A DNA stretch of 5,302 nt, from the NCBI GenBank assembly GCA_903958285.1, contig CAJBSR010000496.1:1-5302 (forward strand), read 5' to 3'. The notes beneath the pieces are model-generated. The model worked only from the letters and a program-made list of their open reading frames with translations. It made no database searches and had not been told where the DNA came from. Both the position numbers and the translations under genes were made by a program. Position 1 is the stretch's first letter; each line of letters starts with the position of its first letter. Source of the DNA: an uncultured Sphingomonadales bacterium (GTDB lineage: Bacteria > Pseudomonadota > Alphaproteobacteria > Sphingomonadales > Sphingomonadaceae). Shown here in pieces: positions 1-4,234 of this stretch.

Positions 1-649
1 TCTTGGCGAGCACCAGATGCACGATATTCTCCGTAAGATCTTGATCTCCGCCGGAAATAAAGATCTTCGTGCCCGAAATTTTGTAGCTGCCATCCGCCTG
101 TGGCTCAGCGCGCGTGCGGATCATGCCAAGGTCGGTGCCGCAATGTGGCTCCGTCAGGTTCATCGTCCCTGCCCATTTGCCGGAAACGATGTTTGGAACA
201 TAGGTCTGCTTCTGCTCTTCAGAGCCTGCGACGAGAATCGCGGAGACCGCCGCTCCTGCGAGCCCCGGATACATAGCAAACGCCTGATTGGCCGTTGCCT
301 GGAATTCTTCCATCGCAATGTTGATGACATGGGGAAGCCCCTGCCCGCCAAACTCCACCGGAGCACCAAGCGTCGTCCACCCGGCGGCTGCATAAGCCTT
401 ATACGCGTCCTTGAAGCCATCCGGCGTCGTCACGGTGCCATCGGGATGACGCGTGCAGCCCTGCTCATCCCCAGATTTGTTAAGCGGGAAAAGCACTTCG
501 GCCATGAACTTACCACCCTCTTCAAGGATTGCATCGACCATGTCGGGCGTCGCATTTTCGAACCCGGGAAGGTTGGTATAGCGTTCCAGCCCGATCACAT
601 GATCCAGCACGAAACGAACATCGCGGACGGGCGCGGTATATTGGGGCAT
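1..649 (-). CDS. Acyl-CoA dehydrogenase, long form (N-terminal 216 codons; 3' part outside window)
   Basis: FAD-dependent acyl-CoA dehydrogenase, which introduces the alpha-beta double bond in acyl-CoA thioesters; cytoplasmic. The ATG at 649 opens a frame that stays open to the left edge. The protein starts [20 protein letters not shown], the short N-terminal segment typical of the roughly 590-600-residue subfamily that includes DmdC-like enzymes (about residues 2-33). An alpha-helical acyl-CoA dehydrogenase N-domain follows (about 35-155). The central beta-domain then begins with the flavin/substrate-binding signature [15 protein letters not shown] (161-175) and continues through [11 protein letters not shown] (191-201). 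The catalytic base and C-terminal domains are outside the window. A GGAG Shine-Dalgarno sequence 8 nt upstream supports the start. The gene lies 45 bp downstream of the MerR gene on the same strand, so the two probably share an operon and a regulator. Substrate chain length cannot be told from this part. Confidence 0.93.
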   Translation of the reverse strand, partial: MPQYTAPVRDVRFVLDHVIGLERYTNLPGFENATPDMVDAILEEGGKFMAEVLFPLNKSGDEQGCTRHPDGTVTTPDGFKDAYKAYAAAGWTTLGAPVEFGGQGLPHVINIAMEEFQATANQAFAMYPGLAGAAVSAILVAGSEEQKQTYVPNIVSGKWAGTMNLTEPHCGTDLGMIRTRAEPQADGSYKISGTKIFISGGDQDLTENIVHLVLAK

Positions 650-657
650 TATCTGGT

Positions 658-661
658 CTCC
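658..661 (-). promoter_or_regulatory. Ribosome-binding site of the acyl-CoA dehydrogenase gene
   Basis: GGAG on the minus strand, 8 nt before the ATG at 649. It sits in the 45-bp gap after the MerR stop codon. It allows independent translation initiation within a shared transcript and fixes the start codon. Confidence 0.7.
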
Positions 662-694
662 GAAAACGGACTGCAGTCAACGAACATAGTTCAA

Positions 695-1108
695 TCAGCC
701 GAGCGCGGGATCGGCCTTCTTTACGACGTCAATGAAGCGCGAGAGCTCATCAATGTGCGCATCGATATCAACCCGCTGCCGCTTTAGTAGATCAATCCGC
801 GCCTGACACTTTTCAAGTGTCACCTGACGCTGTTGATGGCGGCCATCCCCAATGTCGTAGAGATCGATCATCTCGCGGATTTCGGAGAGGCTGAAGCCAA
901 CCCGCTTCGCCCGCAAAATCCAGGCCAAGCGCGCCCTATCCCGCTTCGTGTAGACGCGGGTCAATCCACGACGGATCGGGGAAATCAGCCCCTCATCTTC
1001 GTAGAAGCGCAACGCCCGCGGCGTCACATCAAACTCATCAGACAGGTCTGAGATGGAATATTGATGACGGTCGCGCGGATCGGCGATATCAACGGTGGCA
1101 CTCGACAT
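695..1108 (-). CDS. MerR-family transcriptional regulator, LiuR-like
   Basis: DNA-binding regulator of 137 residues. The N-terminal winged helix-turn-helix is clear: [20 protein letters not shown] (17-36), then YEDEGLISP and the wing [15 protein letters not shown] (about 47-61). [15 protein letters not shown] follows (71-85). The C-terminus (about 88-130) looks like a short dimerisation coiled coil. There is a single Cys (101) and no metal-site cysteine cluster, so a metal sensor such as MerR, CueR or ZntR is unlikely. The layout resembles LiuR-type regulators, known in proteobacteria to control acyl-CoA and branched-chain degradation genes. The acyl-CoA dehydrogenase downstream agrees with that. 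The ligand, perhaps an acyl-CoA, is inference. No Shine-Dalgarno sequence precedes the ATG and there is no other in-frame ATG or GTG before the HTH. A palindrome in its own promoter suggests autoregulation. Confidence 0.9.
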   Translation of the reverse strand: MSSATVDIADPRDRHQYSISDLSDEFDVTPRALRFYEDEGLISPIRRGLTRVYTKRDRARLAWILRAKRVGFSLSEIREMIDLYDIGDGRHQQRQVTLEKCQARIDLLKRQRVDIDAHIDELSRFIDVVKKADPALG

Positions 1109-1114
1109 ACCAGA

Positions 1115-1143
1115 TTTCTACTTTACGTATACGTAAAGGTCAA
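1115..1143 (-). promoter_or_regulatory. Promoter of the MerR regulator-acyl-CoA dehydrogenase unit
   Basis: On the minus strand, TTGACC (1138-1143, 5 of 6 to the -35 consensus) is followed by a 17-bp spacer and TAGAAA (1115-1120, 4 of 6 to the -10 consensus). The spacer is almost wholly occupied by the palindromic operator. Only 6 nt separate the -10 hexamer from the regulator's ATG. Predicted by eye; no transcription start is known. Confidence 0.6.
1121..1138. promoter_or_regulatory. MerR-type operator: perfect 18-bp palindrome
   Basis: CTTTACGTATACGTAAAG is a perfect inverted repeat (9 + 9 bp) between the -35 and -10 hexamers. MerR-family dimers bind this position and distort the spacer or block polymerase. 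The ACGT-rich half-site resembles, from memory, sites described for LiuR-type regulators; this was not checked. The regulator encoded immediately downstream is the most likely binder. Confidence 0.7.
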
Positions 1144-1153
1144 CAGGCCTGTT
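1142..1153. repeat. Perfect 12-bp palindrome next to the MerR promoter
   Basis: AACAGGCCTGTT is self-complementary with no loop, so it is not a terminator hairpin. It overlaps the first two bases of the -35 hexamer and lies in the 78-bp gap between hisI and the MerR gene. It could be a second protein-binding site or chance. Confidence 0.4.
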
Positions 1154-1186
1154 TCAAGGCTGTGACAGGTGGTCACGGCGTTTAAT

Positions 1187-1537
1187 TCAGTCGGTCGAGC
1201 GAAGACTTCCGTCCTCAATAACCCGGTAAAAGCAACTCCGCGCGCCAGTATGGCAAGCGGGGCCTTCCGCACGGCATTTAAGCCAAATCGCATCCTGATC
1301 GCAATCCACGCGCGCTTCAACAACATGCAGAACATTGCCGCTGGTTTCGCCCTTGGTCCACAGTGCCTGACGACTCCGCGACCAGAATGTTGCCTTTTTG
1401 GTTTCCAGTGTGTGCGTTAGAGCCTCAGCGTTCATGTGCGCGAGCATCAGAATCTCGCCGCTGACCGCATCGGTGCAGACCGCGGTCAACAGGCCCTTCT
1501 CATCAAAGCGGGGGGCAAAGTTTCTCTCATCCGTCAT
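1187..1537 (-). CDS. hisI: Phosphoribosyl-AMP cyclohydrolase (histidine biosynthesis)
   Basis: Opens the adenine ring of phosphoribosyl-AMP to give ProFAR, the third step of histidine biosynthesis; cytoplasmic, zinc- and magnesium-dependent. The 116-residue protein has the usual length of the stand-alone, non-HisIE form. It carries the family signatures in order: [17 protein letters not shown] (about 52-68), the metal-binding acidic motif DCDQDAIW (78-85) and the zinc-site segment [14 protein letters not shown] (about 91-104). The fused HisE pyrophosphohydrolase domain is absent, so hisE must be elsewhere. The start at 1537 has only a weak purine stretch upstream (AAGATT before the ATG) and no real Shine-Dalgarno sequence. 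hisI is divergent from purF and lies 78 bp upstream of the MerR gene on the same strand. That regulator appears to have its own promoter, so hisI is probably a separate unit, though read-through is possible. Confidence 0.97.
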   Translation of the reverse strand: MTDERNFAPRFDEKGLLTAVCTDAVSGEILMLAHMNAEALTHTLETKKATFWSRSRQALWTKGETSGNVLHVVEARVDCDQDAIWLKCRAEGPACHTGARSCFYRVIEDGSLRSTD

Positions 1538-1659
1538 AATCTTGCGCCATAACGGATGTCTGTGCGCTTGTCTTGTGGATTGCCTCCCATTGCGCCTTCC
1601 ATTTCTAAGAGCGAAGCCTATATGCCGCCCTTGTCGGGCGCAATTTCGGGCGATTCATA
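1538..1659. promoter_or_regulatory. Divergent hisI-purF intergenic region
   Basis: This 122-bp gap must hold promoters for both genes. I see no convincing -35/-10 pair. TATATG (1619-1624) is a possible purF -10 with TTCCAT (1597-1602) as a poor -35 at 16 bp. The heptamer TTGCGCC occurs at 1542-1548 and 1590-1596 on the plus strand and at 1637-1643 on the minus strand. A short hairpin, CGCCC-TTGTC-GGGCG (1626-1640), and a second TCGGGCG copy (1646-1652) lie just before the purF ATG. Confidence 0.5.
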
Positions 1660-3117
1660 ATGCTCTCCACCAATCCATTTGATGATGACAAGCTGCGCGA
1701 AGAGTGCGGCATTTTCGGTGTGTGGGGCGCAGATCCGGCCTCGGCCATCGTTGCCCTAGGGCTCCATGCGCTGCAGCATCGCGGTCAGGAAGCAGCGGGA
1801 ATCACGAGCTGGGATGGAACGCATTTCCATTCGCATCGTGCCATGGGCCATGTCGCCGGCAATTTTGACCGCGATGAAATCATCCGCGGCTTGCCCGGCC
1901 ATGTCGCCTGCGGCCATGTCCGCTATTCGACCACTGGCGAGACCTCCATGCGCAATGTGCAGCCCCTGTTCGCCGATCTGGCATCGGGCGGCTTTGCCGT
2001 GGCGCACAATGGCAATATTTCCAATGCGATGACGGTGAAGAAGGAATTGGTCCGCAAAGGCGCCATTTTCCAGTCCACTAGCGATACGGAAGTCATCATC
2101 CACCTCGTCGCAACGAGCACATTCCGCACCCTGCTGGACAAGTTCATCGATGCGCTCAAGCAGGTCGAAGGTGCTTACGCCCTGATCTGCATGACACCTG
2201 AAGGCATGATTGCCTGCCGCGACCCCCTCGGTATCCGTCCGCTCGTCATGGGCAAGCTGGCTGACGGCTATGTCTTCGCGTCGGAAACCGTCGCCCTCGA
2301 CATTGTAGGCGCAGAGTATGTGCGTGATGTGGAGCCGGGCGAAATCGTCATCGTCACCGAAGATGGCCTCCGTTCGATAAGCCCCTTCCCCGCCACCTAT
2401 CCGCGCCCGTGCATTTTTGAGCACATCTATTTCGCGCGACCGGATTCGATCACCGGTGGGTCCAGCATCTATTCGGTCCGCAAAGCGATTGGTGCTCAAT
2501 TGGCCGAGGAAGATCCGGTCGATGTGGATCTGGTCGTTCCTGTTCCAGACAGCGGGACCCCTGCGGCCATCGGCTATGCCCAGCAGTCGGGTATTCCCTT
2601 TGAGCTTGGCATTATCCGTTCCCATTATGTCGGGCGGACCTTCATTCAGCCATCAGACAATATCCGCCATCTGGGCGTGAAGTTGAAGCATAATGCCAAC
2701 CGTGCCCTCATCGAAGGCAAACGGATCGTCTTGATTGACGACAGCATCGTGCGTGGCACGACCAGCCTCAAAATTGTTCAGATGATGCGCGATGCGGGGG
2801 CAAAGGAAGTGCATATGCGCATCGCCAGCCCACCCACGCGCCACAGCTGCTTTTATGGCGTCGACACGCCGGAACGGGCCAAGCTGCTTGCGGCCAACCA
2901 TGATGTGGAAGGCATGCGGAACTTCATTCAGGCAGACAGCCTGTCCTTCATTTCAATCGACGGGCTCTATAAAGCGGTGGGCGAGGTTCGTCGCAACGAC
3001 ATCCGCCCGCAATATTGCGACGCGTGTTTCACCGGCCATTATCCGACCCGCCTGACGGATCAGGATGAGATGGAGCCACTCAACCAACTCAGCCTGCTTG
3101 CCGAGCGGGTGGTATGA
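1660..3117 (+). CDS. purF: Amidophosphoribosyltransferase (glutamine PRPP amidotransferase)
   Basis: Converts PRPP and glutamine to 5-phosphoribosylamine, the committed step of de novo purine synthesis; cytoplasmic. The N-terminal Ntn glutaminase domain follows a 15-residue propeptide, with catalytic Cys16 in EECGIFGVWG. Glutaminase-site motifs are RYSTTG (88-93) and HNGN (116-119); RDPLGIRPLVMG follows. The C-terminal phosphoribosyltransferase domain has VVPVPDSGTPAAIGYA and the PRPP loop VLIDDSIVRGTTS (357-369). Cys251, Cys397, Cys453 and Cys456 match in position the four [4Fe-4S] ligands of the Bacillus subtilis type once the propeptide is subtracted. The 485-residue length is normal. The start is the nearest ATG giving a propeptide of sensible length, but no clear Shine-Dalgarno sequence precedes it. 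The stop overlaps the start of the next gene. Confidence 0.98.
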   Translation: MLSTNPFDDDKLREECGIFGVWGADPASAIVALGLHALQHRGQEAAGITSWDGTHFHSHRAMGHVAGNFDRDEIIRGLPGHVACGHVRYSTTGETSMRNVQPLFADLASGGFAVAHNGNISNAMTVKKELVRKGAIFQSTSDTEVIIHLVATSTFRTLLDKFIDALKQVEGAYALICMTPEGMIACRDPLGIRPLVMGKLADGYVFASETVALDIVGAEYVRDVEPGEIVIVTEDGLRSISPFPATYPRPCIFEHIYFARPDSITGGSSIYSVRKAIGAQLAEEDPVDVDLVVPVPDSGTPAAIGYAQQSGIPFELGIIRSHYVGRTFIQPSDNIRHLGVKLKHNANRALIEGKRIVLIDDSIVRGTTSLKIVQMMRDAGAKEVHMRIASPPTRHSCFYGVDTPERAKLLAANHDVEGMRNFIQADSLSFISIDGLYKAVGEVRRNDIRPQYCDACFTGHYPTRLTDQDEMEPLNQLSLLAERVV

Positions 3118-3833
3118 GCGACAAGCCACTACAGGGCCGGATCGCCCTTGTTACTGGAGCAAGTCGGGGCATTGGGGCCGCAACTGCCGAGGCACTGGCA
3201 GCCGCCGGCGCGCATGTTATTCTGACGGCCCGGACTGTTGAGAGCCTGGAAGCGGTCGAAGATCGCATCCACAATGGCGGTGGCAGCGCGACCATCGCCC
3301 CGCTGGACCTCAAGGATGCGGACGCAATCGGGCGACTGGCAGAAGCCGTGCAGGCGCGTTGGGGCAAGATCGATACGCTCGTGCTCAATGCCGCGATGCT
3401 CGGCACCCTCGCACCGCTGCAACATGCGGATGCCCGGGAGTTTGCAGACGTCTTCACATTGAACGTCAGCGCGCAGCAGGCCATGCTCGCGGCATTCGAC
3501 GCCCTGTTGCGCAAGAGCGATGCGCCACAGCTTATTGGCGTAACATCTAGCGTTGCCGCCCGTCCCCGTGCGTTCTGGGGCGTTTATGGCGCGTCAAAGG
3601 CAGCGTTTGAAGTGATGCTGTCGGCCTATGCCGAAGAGAACCGCAATGTCGGGCGCATCAAGGTCGCCATCATTGATCCGGGTGCCACCGCCACCAAGAT
3701 GCGGGAAAAGGCCTATCCGGGTGAAGACCCCGCCACGATCCAGCCACCGGCTGCTGTCGGGCAGGCAATAGCCAGCCTCGTCGCGAACGGCTTTGACTCG
3801 GTCCATCGCGAACGCGTTAACCAATCAGTTTAA
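3114..3833 (+). CDS. Short-chain dehydrogenase/reductase (SDR), classical type
   Basis: NAD(P)-dependent oxidoreductase of unknown substrate; cytoplasmic. The 239-residue protein is one Rossmann-fold domain. The cofactor loop is TGASRGIG (14-21). Arg40 at the end of the second strand hints at NADP(H). The NNAG-type motif reads LNAA (91-94). The catalytic tetrad is Asn117, Ser145/146 in VTSSVAA, Tyr158 and Lys162 in YGASK, followed by IDPGATATKM. It resembles YciK-like members, but that is only a general likeness. The ATG overlaps the purF stop as ATGA, a 4-nt overlap typical of translational coupling, and there is no strong Shine-Dalgarno sequence of its own. It is therefore probably expressed with purF, although no purine role is known or visible. 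A 65-bp gap follows, without an obvious intrinsic terminator. Confidence 0.93.
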   Translation: MSDKPLQGRIALVTGASRGIGAATAEALAAAGAHVILTARTVESLEAVEDRIHNGGGSATIAPLDLKDADAIGRLAEAVQARWGKIDTLVLNAAMLGTLAPLQHADAREFADVFTLNVSAQQAMLAAFDALLRKSDAPQLIGVTSSVAARPRAFWGVYGASKAAFEVMLSAYAEENRNVGRIKVAIIDPGATATKMREKAYPGEDPATIQPPAAVGQAIASLVANGFDSVHRERVNQSV

Positions 3834-3854
3834 CCAGATCAAAACCAGAATAGC

Positions 3855-3880
3855 GGAAGTTATCGTCGTTTTGAAACGTT
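3855..3880 (+). promoter_or_regulatory. Possible sigma-EcfG (general stress) promoter
   Basis: GGAAG (3855-3859), 17 bp, then CGTT (3877-3880). The alphaproteobacterial sigma-EcfG consensus is GGAAC-N16/17-CGTT, so one base differs. Start sites usually lie about 7 nt after the -10 element. That would put the 5' end near 3887, inside the ribosome-binding site, which argues against it. Tentative. Confidence 0.3.
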
Positions 3881-3898
3881 CAAGAAAGGACTTGAGCG
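3877..3898 (+). promoter_or_regulatory. Stem-loop presenting the ribosome-binding site of the PilZ gene
   Basis: CGTTCAAG (3877-3884) pairs with CTTGAGCG (3891-3898) as an 8-bp stem with one G-U pair. The hexanucleotide loop is exactly AAAGGA, the Shine-Dalgarno sequence. The stem ends directly at the ATG (3899). Competing inverted repeats lie upstream: CGTTT-TG-AAACG (3867-3878) and TTGAA-ACG-TTCAA (3871-3883). Together they could form alternative leader structures. Function is inferred. Confidence 0.45.
3885..3890 (+). promoter_or_regulatory. Ribosome-binding site of the PilZ gene
   Basis: AAAGGA, 8 nt before the ATG at 3899. It is the clearest Shine-Dalgarno sequence on the plus strand of this window and fixes the start codon. 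Confidence 0.75.
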
Positions 3899-4234
3899 AT
3901 GACTGCGACGTATCTTGGTGCCCTTCATGATCCCTATGCGCGCGCGGCGCAGGAGGACCGGTGTGCGCCTCGCATTGCGCTAAAACTGTCTGCAACCCTG
4001 CGCCCTTCCGGCGCACAGGGGTTTCAGGTGGTCGTCACCGACCTGTCGATTGCCGGCTTTTCCTGCGATGCCGTCACCGGCATGCGTCCGGGGGCTTTAT
4101 GCTGGATCACCCTGCCGGGCCTGTCGGGCCTTCAGGCCGAGGTGGCTTGGAATGACGGTGCGCGCGTCGGCTGCGCCTTTGCGAACCTCTTAAGCCAAGC
4201 CGTTCTCGACAACCTCTTGGCCCGCTACCGCTGA
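3899..4234 (+). CDS. Single-domain PilZ protein, probable c-di-GMP receptor
   Basis: Small cytoplasmic protein of 111 residues, made almost entirely of one PilZ domain. Both cyclic-di-GMP-binding motifs are intact: RxxxR as Arg21-Cys-Ala-Pro-Arg25, and D/NxSxxG as Asp48-Leu-Ser-Ile-Ala-Gly53. The later strands, including LQAEVAWNDGARVGCAF near 82-98, fit the PilZ beta-barrel. There is no signal peptide, membrane segment or partner domain, so it would act by binding other proteins when charged with c-di-GMP. Motility, surface polysaccharide and cell-cycle functions are the usual outputs; none is indicated by the neighbours. The first 20 residues form a short polar tail before the RxxxR arm. 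It follows the SDR gene by 65 bp and may have its own promoter. Its stop codon lies inside the end of the convergent hydrolase gene. Confidence 0.9.
   Translation: MTATYLGALHDPYARAAQEDRCAPRIALKLSATLRPSGAQGFQVVVTDLSIAGFSCDAVTGMRPGALCWITLPGLSGLQAEVAWNDGARVGCAFANLLSQAVLDNLLARYR

Noticed and set aside
17..787. Long plus-strand open frame (256 codons)
   Set aside because: It lies antisense to the acyl-CoA dehydrogenase and the end of the MerR gene, both with strong family motifs. Its translation shows no recognisable domain and has a composition typical of a frame shadow.
1162..1176. GTGAC-N5-GTCAC inverted repeat after hisI, considered as a hisI terminator
   Set aside because: The stem is only 5 bp and no T-run follows on the minus strand.
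1398..1682. Plus-strand open frame spanning the hisI-purF gap
   Set aside because: It overlaps hisI antisense and runs into purF, has no ribosome-binding site and no recognisable domain.
1756..2625. Long minus-strand open frame (289 codons) antisense to purF
   Set aside because: purF is certain on the other strand. The antisense translation has no family resemblance, and long stop-free antisense frames are common over GC-rich genes.
3089..3514. Minus-strand open frame (141 codons) antisense to the SDR gene
   Set aside because: Its translation is a low-complexity Ala/Ser/Arg-rich shadow of the SDR coding strand.
3814..3834. GTTAA...TTAAC inverted repeat at the end of the SDR gene, considered as a terminator
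   Set aside because: It is AT-rich and short, lies mostly in coding sequence and has no T-tract.
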